Shown here: one piece after another, positions 1 through 7,306 of the stretch
Layout of the letters: every line of letters starts with the position of its first letter
How positions within the stretch are numbered: the stretch's first letter is position 1
From: an uncultured Erysipelotrichaceae bacterium
GTDB taxonomy: Bacteria; Bacillota_I; Bacilli_A; RF39; UBA660
NCBI GenBank assembly: GCA_902795755.1
Contig: CADBMO010000036.1
Location: 1 to 12,088, forward strand
Direction of reading: 5' to 3'
Length of the DNA stretch: 12,088 nucleotides
The notes under the pieces: model-generated
What the model saw: the letters and a program-made list of their open reading frames with translations, nothing else
Database searches by the model: none
Told to the model about the DNA's origin: nothing
Translations under genes and position numbers: made by a program

Positions 1-48
1 AAGTTCATACTTATTTAATTTTACTTTATCTTCAATAAATAACTTCAT
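1..48 (-). CDS. 5' end of an unidentified gene (16 codons visible)
   Basis: An ATG at 48-46 opens a frame that stays open to the left edge and encodes MKLFIEDKVKLNKYEL. I call it a gene because of what precedes it: an AGGTG ribosome binding site five bases before the ATG, a near-consensus promoter further upstream, and a strong terminator separating it from the ATPase gene behind it. The 16 visible residues are too few to assign a family. It is the next gene downstream of the HerA-like ATPase on the same strand, but the terminator and private promoter suggest separate transcription. Confidence 0.55.
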   Translation of the reverse strand, partial: MKLFIEDKVKLNKYEL

Positions 49-78
49 ACTAACACCTACCTTCCTATTCTATATATA

Positions 79-107
79 AGTATACTTACAATATCGATTT
101 TTGTCAA
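79..107 (-). promoter_or_regulatory. Sigma-A type promoter of the left-edge gene
   Basis: On the minus strand TTGACA (107-102) is followed after exactly 17 bases by TATACT (84-79). That is a perfect -35 and a 5/6 -10 at ideal spacing. The predicted transcript starts near base 72, giving a leader of about 24 bases containing the AGGTG site. This is one of the two strongest promoters in the window. Confidence 0.8.
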
Positions 108-109
108 TT

Positions 110-133
110 AAAAAAACTACTTTCGTAGTTTTT
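110..133 (-). terminator. Intrinsic terminator of the HerA-like gene
   Basis: On the minus strand AAAAACTAC (133-125), a GAAA tetraloop and GTAGTTTTT (120-112) form a perfect 9-bp stem running into seven T's (116-110). The TAA stop of the ATPase gene (134-132) overlaps the base of the stem. The -35 box of the next gene begins only three bases beyond the T-run. Confidence 0.85.
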
Positions 134-2150
134 AATACCATAGTCTTGAAATATCAACATTTTGGCTCATTGGCATAGGGTTTGGCATCTCAACTTTTAC
201 AATAACAGGAAGTTTAAATGCTAATCCAAACGCCACGCAAGTACCAGGTTGTAATCCTTTTAGTTTTTCTATTATTTCATCGGTTATAAACGGAACCATT
301 TCTTTTATAAATCCAACGTCAGCTGGATGTTGCATCCTAAATATTAAGAAGTTCGAACACTGTGATAACGCTGTTTCTGATAGTTCAGAAGGCCTTTGTG
401 ATATCATCCCAAGAATAACACCATACTTTCTTCCCTCTTTAGCAATTCTATCAAATATGTTATAACCAATTATTTTAACATCTGAATCATTTTGTACATA
501 TCTATGAGCTTCTTCTAAGATTATGTGTACAGGGAATGATCCTCTTTGTTCTAATTGAGATGTAAAATCAAATAATAATCTAGAATAAATTTTGCAGATT
601 GTTTTAGCTAATCTATCATCTAGATAACTTATGTTTACATTTATAATTTGTGCTCTACCATTTTGAGTGGTTACTAAGTTTCTAATAAAATCATCCCTAC
701 TTATATATGTATCAACTTTAAAATACTCAGAATACTCACTTTTAATCATTGATTCTAATCTTACTTTTAACGTGTTAGCCTTATCATATGCTTTTGTACT
801 TTTTAACGTACCTTCTGATATTAACGCAAATTCAAACGCCTCACGTAAATTTTCTAGGGTATACGGAATAGTACCATTTGGCATTTCTAATTTTAAATCT
901 GGATTAATAAATTTTTGAATAAACTCAGACACTAATTGCATCTCATTAATTTTACCCTCTTTATCAATTACCATACATTGTCTAAGTGTTCTTGTATAAC
1001 CAGGTTGCACTATTTCGGTTTCTAAGTTTAAATCTGGTGTATTAAATGATGTTAGAATTGCAAATACTTGGTCATGAATTTGCGCAGCAGCACCACCACT
1101 ATATAACACCTCTAGTATTGCTTTTGCAATTATATCATTTTTATAAGGTCTTGTTTCTACTTCTTCACCTGCAAAAATAGTAACTAGTCTAAGTGCTTGT
1201 TCTATTATTGGCAGTTGTGTTGCATCATCTACTTCTAAAAGAAGTGCATAATCATCTAAGTTTAATAGCCATAAAGGTAATTTAATTAACTCTTTAGTTG
1301 TATCTTTTACGTTTGTTGTATATCTTTTAAATAGTATTTCACTATTTTGAATAGATAGTGCGCTTTCATACTCGCCATACGCATCAAATATAAATAAGCA
1401 TGCGTTTCTTGGGGCAGGTTTTTGATAAAAGCAAATGTTTTGTAATAATCTTGCTACACCACATGATTTACCAGCACCAGTGTTTCCAAATATTGCAAAG
1501 TGATTTGAAAAAAACGTATTTGTTGGAACGTATACTGGTTCATCATTATAAAGTGGCATTGTACCTAATAATACTTTTTTATCGACGCTTGCGTTGTCAT
1601 CTGCAACAATAAGTTTAGTCTCTTCCATAGTTGCTGCAACGCATATGGTTTGCATTGGTGGTTTATTTAAAACACCCGAAACAAACCTACCATTTGATAT
1701 TTCACCAATAAGTCTTGCCTTAGCCCCTGTCTCATCAACAGTAATTACAATACCAACCATTTTTAAATTACCAGCTAAGAATATTACGTGTCTATCAGTT
1801 ATAGGGTTTTCAATTGCATAATTAGTAGTAAGTTTAACACTTATCATATCCTCAGAAATATTTACAACCTCACCAATTTCGTTAGGTAAAGTCTCTCTTT
1901 GAGGTACTTGTTCAGCTTGCTGTTGTTGTTCTTGCTCTTTTTGCATATTTTGACTTATTACACTCATATAATCATTAATGGATTGTAACGTTTCTTTAGG
2001 CATAGCATTTTCAATTTGTTTTTGTACTTCTTCTTTTATCGAATCATTTGAAGATTCACTTTTTTCTTCTTCGTCTTCTACCTCTTCAAAATCATCATCT
2101 AAATCCTCGTTTTCGACCTCGTTAAAATCAATTGTTTTTTCTTCTTCCAT
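132..2150 (-). CDS. HerA/DUF87-type DNA-translocase-like ATPase with acidic N-terminal extension
   Basis: This 672-residue protein has the architecture of HerA-family ATPases, hexameric RecA-fold motors related to FtsK that act on double-stranded DNA. Residues 1-50 are very acidic, residues 70-85 are Gln-rich, and about 90-205 fit a HAS-barrel-like beta domain. The ATPase core has Walker A GNTGAGKS at 222-229, the HerA-typical DAYGEY at 256-261 and Walker B VHIILEEAH at 541-549. A SQRPSELSETALSQC segment at about 584-598 matches the family's sensor/arginine region. All catalytic residues look intact. I start at the ATG at 2150, not the in-frame ATG at 2189, because the latter lies inside the predicted -10 box and has no ribosome binding site. 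The chosen start has AAGGG 12 bases upstream and AAAAGGG almost abutting, so its site is unusual. No NurA nuclease, SIR2 or DUF4297 partner lies alongside, so the role (repair, segregation or defence) is open. Confidence 0.85.
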   Translation of the reverse strand: MEEEKTIDFNEVENEDLDDDFEEVEDEEEKSESSNDSIKEEVQKQIENAMPKETLQSINDYMSVISQNMQKEQEQQQQAEQVPQRETLPNEIGEVVNISEDMISVKLTTNYAIENPITDRHVIFLAGNLKMVGIVITVDETGAKARLIGEISNGRFVSGVLNKPPMQTICVAATMEETKLIVADDNASVDKKVLLGTMPLYNDEPVYVPTNTFFSNHFAIFGNTGAGKSCGVARLLQNICFYQKPAPRNACLFIFDAYGEYESALSIQNSEILFKRYTTNVKDTTKELIKLPLWLLNLDDYALLLEVDDATQLPIIEQALRLVTIFAGEEVETRPYKNDIIAKAILEVLYSGGAAAQIHDQVFAILTSFNTPDLNLETEIVQPGYTRTLRQCMVIDKEGKINEMQLVSEFIQKFINPDLKLEMPNGTIPYTLENLREAFEFALISEGTLKSTKAYDKANTLKVRLESMIKSEYSEYFKVDTYISRDDFIRNLVTTQNGRAQIINVNISYLDDRLAKTICKIYSRLLFDFTSQLEQRGSFPVHIILEEAHRYVQNDSDVKIIGYNIFDRIAKEGRKYGVILGMISQRPSELSETALSQCSNFLIFRMQHPADVGFIKEMVPFITDEIIEKLKGLQPGTCVAFGLAFKLPVIVKVEMPNPMPMSQNVDISRLWY

Positions 2151-2187
2151 ACCCTTTTCATTCCCTTCTAGGCTTATTCTTGTATAC

Positions 2188-2196
2188 ATTATATCA
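2188..2196 (-). promoter_or_regulatory. Extended -10 promoter of the HerA-like gene
   Basis: The minus strand reads TGATATAAT (2196-2188), an extended -10 with perfect TATAAT and no convincing -35 at 17 bases. Transcription would begin near 2181, downstream of the ATG at 2189-2187. That argues for translation from 2150 with a leader of about 31 bases. Confidence 0.6.
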
Positions 2197-2233
2197 TTTA
2201 AATTAAAAAAAAGAAATAATTAAATTAAGTTTA

Positions 2234-2266
2234 TTGACATTTATATGCTAAAGAGAGTAAGATAAT
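2234..2266 (+). promoter_or_regulatory. Promoter of the pseudo-ABC operon
   Basis: TTGACA (2234-2239) is a perfect -35. The -10 is less clear: TAAGAT (2258-2263) at 18 bases, or GATAAT (2261-2266) at 21 bases. Either way the transcript starts around 2270, so the AAGGAG site at 2273-2278 sits at the very 5' end of the mRNA, 7 bases before the ATG at 2286. Confidence 0.6.
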
Positions 2267-2285
2267 ACAAAAAAGGAGTGTTAAT

Positions 2286-2954
2286 ATGTCATATATCAAA
2301 TTTGCAAACGTCTATTTGAAAAATAGTGAAAAAAACATATTGGATGACGCCTCATTTAATATCCAAAAAGGTGACGTATGTTTAATAGTAAGCGAATATT
2401 TAAGTGGTATATCAAACATAATTGCAACTGATACAAATTCATTTACCGGCGTTGTAATGGTAGATGACAAATTACTTAACACTTTTAATAAAAATGATAA
2501 AACCGAATATTTAAAAAAAATAGCACATGTTCACCCAGATAATGATCTTATACAAAATCTAACGGTTTATGAAAATATATGTTTAGCATGTGAAAAAGTA
2601 GGACGAATTGATAAAGTTAAATACTACCTAAATAAATTAGGGTTATCTAAAAAAAGTGATTTATACCCTCTTCAACTAAAATCTTTTGATGTACAAAAAG
2701 TAAAACTTGCAATGATGCTTTGTAAATCACCAAGCATAATTTTATATACAGGTATTGATTTATTACAAAAAAACCAATGTATTAACATACTAAAAGTACT
2801 TATTGGTGAGAGCAAAAAAAATAAAACAACGGTTATTATAGAAAGTAAAAAAAATGAACTAGCAAAAGCCGTTAATATGGTTGTTACCATAAAAAATGGT
2901 GAAGTTAAAGTAAAAAGAAATAAAAAGCCCAAGAAGGCAGGTGATTTAAAATGA
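2286..2954 (+). CDS. Degenerate ABC-type ATPase (pseudo-NBD) paired with an FtsX-like permease
   Basis: This 222-residue protein aligns along its whole length with MacB/LolD/FtsE-type ABC ATPases, as shown by an opening beta-sheet around residues 3-35, NLTVYENI at 91-98 and NGEV near 204-207. Every nucleotide-handling motif is replaced. Walker A is SEYLSGIS at 36-43 (Lys to Ile42). The Q-loop Gln is Pro84. The signature LSGGQ is LKSFD at 131-135. The Walker B site is IILYTGID at 151-158 (Asp-Glu to Thr155-Gly156). The H-loop His is Lys188. The frame is uninterrupted, the ribosome binding site is strong (AAGGAG, 7 bases), and its TGA overlaps the permease ATG. I infer a structural partner of the permease that neither binds nor hydrolyses ATP in the usual way. 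The basic tail (209-217) may contact membrane or nucleic acid. Sequence decay is unlikely because the reading frame and fold core persist. Confidence 0.8.
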   Translation: MSYIKFANVYLKNSEKNILDDASFNIQKGDVCLIVSEYLSGISNIIATDTNSFTGVVMVDDKLLNTFNKNDKTEYLKKIAHVHPDNDLIQNLTVYENICLACEKVGRIDKVKYYLNKLGLSKKSDLYPLQLKSFDVQKVKLAMMLCKSPSIILYTGIDLLQKNQCINILKVLIGESKKNKTTVIIESKKNELAKAVNMVVTIKNGEVKVKRNKKPKKAGDLK

Positions 2955-4294
2955 TTAAAACTTGCCTATTAAAAGATACGTTAAGAGAAATAACTTATAA
3001 CAAAAAAAGGTTTTTATTAACAACCTTAATTGTATTTATATCAAGTATACTATTTATTGGTTTTAATAATTCAATTTTAGATGTTAAACTAACAGAAAAA
3101 AGCTACAGAACCCAAAATAATTATATGGACATATTAATAACTAGTAATTATGGTTTTGACTATGAAGAACAAGAACAAATAAAAAACATTAAATACGTAA
3201 CTGGCGTGGCACTTGCAAACAACAGCGTAGTTGATGCAAAAATAGGTAATAAAACATATAAGGTAAAAATTAATAACGTACCACAAGATAGAAACGAAAA
3301 TAATAATGATTATATTAATAGATTTACTCTATCTAGTGGTAGGTATCCTAATACCATTAATGAAGGTGTTGTTGAAGAAAGCTTAATAAAAGATAATAAT
3401 TTATCAATTGGTTCATTAGTTACTTTAAAACCAGAAGATTCGTTTATGCTAAGGGCAAAAAAAATAAAAATAGTTGGCACTTTTAAAGCAGATAATTATA
3501 GATATGATGAAAAATCAAAATATACGATGTATTTAGCAAATAGTAATTTTACCTCATATAGTTATGAAAATATATATGTTACAATTAGTGATTCAAGTAA
3601 GGCTAAAGAAGTAAAAAACGAGATAAATAAAATAATAGAAAAAACCGAAAAAGAAAAATATAAAAATGAATTAGATATTACTAAAAGTGAGATAGAAACT
3701 CTAAAGCAAAACATTGAGGATTTAAAACAAAATGGTGGTTCTGAAGAAGAAATACAAGATTATAATGCGTCACTTAAAAGTGAAGAATTAAAACTCGCAA
3801 AGTTAGAAAAACCAAACAATAAAATAACAATCACAAATGATATTTCAAAAACGTTATCATACACGGATAAAATGGATGAGGTAACGGCAACATCAGTATT
3901 ATTATCAATAACGTGCTCTTTAGTCTTCCCTACTTTATTAGCATGGTTAACAATAAAACTATTTATATCAAAAAAACGTGAAATAAGAACGCTTTTATTA
4001 TTAAATTATAATGCTTATGAAATTATATCAAAATATGTTATTTACATATTAGCATCTTCATTTATAGGAACATTATTCGGCGGAATAATATCTAATACTT
4101 TAGTTCCAATACTAATATTAAAATATTATAAGTCAATGAATATTATGGCGGCATTTCAATTTAAATACGTAATATTACACTTCATTATTACGTTTATAAT
4201 AGCAAGTGCTATAACCATTATTACAACATATAAAATAATGTATAACAAAAAGTTCACGTTAGTTAAAATACTTAAAAAAATTAAAAAAGTGTAA
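2951..4294 (+). CDS. FtsX/MacB-like ABC permease with extracellular coiled coil
   Basis: The 447-residue membrane protein follows the four-helix plan of type VII (mechanotransmission) ABC permeases. TM1 spans about 20-38. A large extracytoplasmic region spans about 39-310, and TM2-TM4 lie near 313-338, 361-390 and 405-428. KKREIRTLLLLNYNAYEI (341-358), between TM2 and TM3, matches the cytoplasmic coupling segment of FtsX-domain proteins. The outer region has a MacB-like beta-rich part (about 55-215) and then a Lys/Glu-rich predicted coiled coil (about 217-287). The ATG overlaps the TGA of the pseudo-ATPase (ATGA), with AGGTGA six bases upstream, so translation is coupled. This family usually works with an active ATPase to move lipoproteins, peptides or mechanical force. 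Here the partner appears catalytically dead, so transport is doubtful and a scaffold or signalling role is possible. No substrate can be named. Confidence 0.8.
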   Translation: MIKTCLLKDTLREITYNKKRFLLTTLIVFISSILFIGFNNSILDVKLTEKSYRTQNNYMDILITSNYGFDYEEQEQIKNIKYVTGVALANNSVVDAKIGNKTYKVKINNVPQDRNENNNDYINRFTLSSGRYPNTINEGVVEESLIKDNNLSIGSLVTLKPEDSFMLRAKKIKIVGTFKADNYRYDEKSKYTMYLANSNFTSYSYENIYVTISDSSKAKEVKNEINKIIEKTEKEKYKNELDITKSEIETLKQNIEDLKQNGGSEEEIQDYNASLKSEELKLAKLEKPNNKITITNDISKTLSYTDKMDEVTATSVLLSITCSLVFPTLLAWLTIKLFISKKREIRTLLLLNYNAYEIISKYVIYILASSFIGTLFGGIISNTLVPILILKYYKSMNIMAAFQFKYVILHFIITFIIASAITIITTYKIMYNKKFTLVKILKKIKKV

Positions 4295-4301
4295 ATAAGT
4301 T

Positions 4302-4330
4302 AACAATGTTGCAATTGCAACATTGTTTTT
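4302..4330 (+). terminator. Intrinsic terminator of the pseudo-ABC operon
   Basis: AACAATGTTGC (4302-4312), the loop AATT and GCAACATTGTT (4317-4327) form a perfect 11-bp stem that enters a T-run ending at 4330. It lies seven bases after the permease stop. Its right arm also contains the nearest possible -35 (TTGTTT, 4324-4329) for the pflB promoter. Confidence 0.85.
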
Positions 4331-4341
4331 ATTTATGATTT

Positions 4342-4350
4342 TGATATAAT
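4342..4350 (+). promoter_or_regulatory. Extended -10 promoter of pflB
   Basis: TGATATAAT (4342-4350) is an extended -10 with perfect TATAAT, identical to the one before the HerA-like gene and the COG2426 gene. The only -35 candidate is TTGTTT in the arm of the preceding terminator, at a short spacing. Transcription would start near 4357, leaving a leader of about 26 bases with AAGGAG at 4369-4374. Confidence 0.65.
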
Positions 4351-4382
4351 TAGTTCCGTATGGTAGAAAAGGAGTGTTAATT

Positions 4383-6611
4383 ATGGATGCTTATAAAGGC
4401 TTTAAAGGAACAAAGTGGAAAGATGAAATAAACGTTAAACAATTTATATTAGATAATTATACAGAATATACTGGGGATGAAAGCTTTTTATCATCCCCTA
4501 CCGCAAGAACAAAAAGATTAAACAAAAAATACGAGCGTATGTCAAAGATAGAAATTAAAAAAGGTGTATATAACGTTGATACTAAAACAATATCAGGTAT
4601 TAACGCATATAAACCAGGTTACCTAATTAAAAATGATGAGATAATCGTTGGTTTTCAAACGGATGCACCATTAAAAAGAATCGTAAATCCATTTGGTGGA
4701 CTTAGAATGGCAAGAAGTGCCTGTGAAGCTTATGGATATAAAGTAGATAAAAATATTGAAGAGCATTTCAAATACAGAAAAACTCATAATGATGGTGTTT
4801 TTTCTGCATACACAACAGACATTAAAAAAGCTAGACATTGTCATTTATTAACAGGATTACCAGATGCATATGGCAGAGGAAGAATAATTGGTGATTATAG
4901 ACGTATAGCATTATATGGTATTGATAGATTAATTGAAGAAAAGAAAAAAGATTTAATTGATTTAGAAAAAGAAATAATAGATGATGAAATGATTAGATTA
5001 CGTGAAGATGTATTTGAACAAATAAAAGCATTAGATGAAATAAAAGCAATGGCAAAAAGATATGGCTTTGATATATCAGGTCCTGCCACAAGTGCAAAAG
5101 AAGCTACTCAATGGTTATACTTTGGTTATCTTGCAGCAATAAAAGAAAATAATGGCGCAGCAATGAGTTTGGGTAGAACATCTACCTTCTTAGATATATA
5201 CTTTGAAAGAGATTTAAAAAACGGAGTTATCTCTGAACATAACGCACAAGAAATAATAGATCAATTCATTATGAAGCTTAGAATGGCTAGACACCTAAGA
5301 ACACCTGAATATAACGAATTATTTGCAGGAGATCCAACTTGGGTTACCGAATCAATAGGTGGTATGACAGAAGATGGTAAATCATTAGTTACCAAAAACT
5401 CTTTTAGATATTTACACACTTTATATAATTTAGGTTCATCTCCAGAACCAAACTTAACGATTTTATGGAGTCCTAACTTACCAGAAAACTTTAAAAAGTA
5501 TTGTGCAAAAGTATCAATCGATACTGATGCCATCCAGTATGAATCAGATGAATTAATGAGACCAATACATGGATGTGATTATGCTATAGCATGTTGCGTT
5601 TCAGCAATGACGGTTGGTAAACAAATGCAATTTTTTGGTGCTAGATGTAACTTAGCTAAAACTTTACTTTACTCTATTAATGGTGGGTATGACGAATTAG
5701 AACCAGAATTATTAGTAATTGATGGATTAGATAAAATTGAAGATGAATATTTAGATTATACAAAAGTTAGAAAAGCTTTTTCAAAAGCCTTAGATAAAAT
5801 TGCTAAAACATACGTTGATGCAATGAATATAATTCACTATATGCATGACAAATATGCTTATGAAAAAGGTCAAATGGCATTACATGATACAAAGGTTGAA
5901 AGACTTATGGCATTTGGTGTTGCAGGTTTTTCCGTTGCAACTGATTCATTATCAGCAATTAAATATGCAAAGGTTAAACCAATTAGGGATGAAAATGGTA
6001 TAGCAATTGATTTTCAAATAGAAGGAGATTTTCCAAAATATGGAAACGACGATGACAGAGTTGATTTATTAGGAAAAGAATTATTAGAAGAATTCTATAA
6101 TGATCTTAAAAAGTACAAGTTATACAGAGGTGCTAAACACACATTATCAGTTCTTACAATAACATCAAACGTAATGTACGGTAAAAATACAGGAGCTACT
6201 CCGGATGGTAGAAAAAAAGGTGTGCCTTTCGCACCAGGCGCTAACCCAATGCATGGTAGAGATTCATCAGGAGCATTAGCATCACTTAATTCTGTTGCAA
6301 AAATGCCATATACAAACGTGTGCGAAGATGGTATATCAAATACGTTTTCTATTGTACCTAGTGCATTAGGTCATTCTAAAGAAGAACAAATAGAAAACTT
6401 AGTTAACGTTATGGATGGATATATGAAAAAAGGTGCACATCACTTAAACGTTAACGTACTAAACCGTGAAATGCTTATTGATGCTATGAATAATCCTGGT
6501 AAATATCCTACTCTTACAATAAGAGTTTCTGGGTATGCAGTATTATTTGATAAATTATCAAAAGCACATCAACAAGAAGTAATAGATAGAACGTTCCATG
6601 AAAAAATGTAA
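4383..6611 (+). CDS. pflB: Formate C-acetyltransferase (pyruvate formate-lyase)
   Basis: PflB is the cytoplasmic glycyl-radical enzyme that cleaves pyruvate with CoA to acetyl-CoA and formate without oxygen. The 742-residue length fits the family (about 740-760). The adjacent catalytic cysteines are Cys404-Cys405 in YAIACCVS, followed by KQMQFFGAR. The C-terminal radical loop has RVSGYAV with Gly717 as the radical site, 26 residues from the end as in known enzymes. The intact motif and the presence of pflA in the window mark it as a true PFL and not a choline- or glycerol-type relative. I start at the ATG at 4383 (AAGGAG, 8 bases upstream). An in-frame GTG at 4374 overlaps the ribosome binding site and is rejected. 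The gene is monocistronic, with a terminator over its stop codon. The activase is about 1.8 kb downstream, beyond a divergent gene pair. Confidence 0.97.
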   Translation: MDAYKGFKGTKWKDEINVKQFILDNYTEYTGDESFLSSPTARTKRLNKKYERMSKIEIKKGVYNVDTKTISGINAYKPGYLIKNDEIIVGFQTDAPLKRIVNPFGGLRMARSACEAYGYKVDKNIEEHFKYRKTHNDGVFSAYTTDIKKARHCHLLTGLPDAYGRGRIIGDYRRIALYGIDRLIEEKKKDLIDLEKEIIDDEMIRLREDVFEQIKALDEIKAMAKRYGFDISGPATSAKEATQWLYFGYLAAIKENNGAAMSLGRTSTFLDIYFERDLKNGVISEHNAQEIIDQFIMKLRMARHLRTPEYNELFAGDPTWVTESIGGMTEDGKSLVTKNSFRYLHTLYNLGSSPEPNLTILWSPNLPENFKKYCAKVSIDTDAIQYESDELMRPIHGCDYAIACCVSAMTVGKQMQFFGARCNLAKTLLYSINGGYDELEPELLVIDGLDKIEDEYLDYTKVRKAFSKALDKIAKTYVDAMNIIHYMHDKYAYEKGQMALHDTKVERLMAFGVAGFSVATDSLSAIKYAKVKPIRDENGIAIDFQIEGDFPKYGNDDDRVDLLGKELLEEFYNDLKKYKLYRGAKHTLSVLTITSNVMYGKNTGATPDGRKKGVPFAPGANPMHGRDSSGALASLNSVAKMPYTNVCEDGISNTFSIVPSALGHSKEEQIENLVNVMDGYMKKGAHHLNVNVLNREMLIDAMNNPGKYPTLTIRVSGYAVLFDKLSKAHQQEVIDRTFHEKM

Positions 6612-6628
6612 GCAATGCTTACATTTTT
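6602..6628. terminator. Bidirectional terminator between pflB and the Cys-rich gene
   Basis: AAAAATGTAAGC (6602-6613), loop AAT and GCTTACATTTTT (6617-6628) make a 12-bp perfect stem. Read rightward it ends in T's after pflB. Read leftward it ends in six T's (6606-6601) after the minus-strand gene. The pflB TAA (6609-6611) lies inside the left arm, and the TAA of the opposing gene (6629-6627) touches the right arm. Confidence 0.85.
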
Positions 6629-7259
6629 ATTTTATATTTTCTAAATAATTCTTATCTTTTACAATACCATGACGTCTAGGCTTTATGCCCCATAATATAA
6701 AACTATTTTGATACAAGTCTTTTAAAAATCTTTCTCTTGATATAAATAGATTAAAATAACAAAATACCTTCTGTTTCCAACTATATAAATATTTAATCAT
6801 TAATATATCATTTAGCCTATACTTATATCCCCTATTTTTCATAAATGAACATATATGCAATTTACATGCTAAATTTCTATTAGTACACCTATGTTTTATT
6901 AAATACTTGCATGCACTTTTATTATCACGAGATCTGCAACAACCATCTAAGCTTTTACCATGCACCCTGTTTACAAAACACTGATTATTTTTAAACTCAC
7001 ATAAATTACATCCATAAAAATCATCATCAAACAAATCACACGACCTGTCATAAATAAACTCTATTCTCTTTTTTCTGTTTTTAATATTGCACGCTTCTAC
7101 CAACAAAGATACTTGTCTAACTTCTTTATTATCTTTAACCTCTTTATCATATAATTTACCATTATACTCGAGTTTAAAAGTATGGTTCCATAATCTATAT
7201 CTTAAAAATTTAGGTATTTTATACTTTTCCCCTACTTTTTTTATTATAATTTTCCTCAT
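6627..7259 (-). CDS. Cysteine-rich protein of unknown function, possible metal or Fe-S binding
   Basis: This 210-residue protein is basic, has no signal peptide or membrane helix, and is not a family I can name. Its central part (57-137) holds eleven of twelve cysteines: C57, C74, C84-x2-C87-x6-C94, the pair C107-C108, C117, C125, C132 and C137. The last is in the segment LACKLHIC. The mix of CxxC, CC and longer spacings suggests a zinc or iron-sulphur site. I start at the ATG at 7259 (AGAGG seven bases upstream). The frame is open to 7346, but that stretch covers the promoter. It is transcribed divergently from the transglutaminase-like gene through overlapping promoters and sits between pflB and pflA. 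This context permits, but does not show, a link with anaerobic metabolism or redox. Confidence 0.7.
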   Translation of the reverse strand: MRKIIIKKVGEKYKIPKFLRYRLWNHTFKLEYNGKLYDKEVKDNKEVRQVSLLVEACNIKNRKKRIEFIYDRSCDLFDDDFYGCNLCEFKNNQCFVNRVHGKSLDGCCRSRDNKSACKYLIKHRCTNRNLACKLHICSFMKNRGYKYRLNDILMIKYLYSWKQKVFCYFNLFISRERFLKDLYQNSFILWGIKPRRHGIVKDKNYLENIK

Positions 7260-7277
7260 CTTACTACCTCTAATAAT

Positions 7278-7306
7278 ACTATACCACATATCAAAAAGTT
7301 TGACAA
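7278..7306 (-). promoter_or_regulatory. Promoter of the Cys-rich gene, sharing its -35 with the opposite promoter
   Basis: On the minus strand TTGTCA (7306-7301) is followed after 17 bases by TATAGT (7283-7278), preceded by TGG, which makes an extended -10. Predicted transcription starts near 7271, about 12 bases before the ATG, so the AGAGG site is at the extreme 5' end. The -35 overlaps the plus-strand -35 at 7300-7305. Confidence 0.75.

Noticed and set aside
667..918. Open frames opposite the HerA-like gene (also 1400-1612, 1594-1821, 1978-2223)
   Set aside because: Low-complexity shadows of a well-supported gene, without ribosome binding sites or recognisable domains.
2151..2189. Upstream in-frame ATG at 2189 for the HerA-like gene
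   Set aside because: It overlaps the extended -10 TGATATAAT, would not be transcribed from it, and lacks a ribosome binding site.
2952..2954. Possible UGA-as-Trp code, since the only TGA stop is the pseudo-ATPase's and reading through would add a few codons to a TAA
   Set aside because: Trp is TGG throughout pflB, pflA and the other genes with no internal TGA, and the ATGA overlap is a standard coupling arrangement.
4374..4382. GTG at 4374 as pflB start
   Set aside because: It overlaps the AAGGAG ribosome binding site itself. The ATG at 4383 is correctly spaced.
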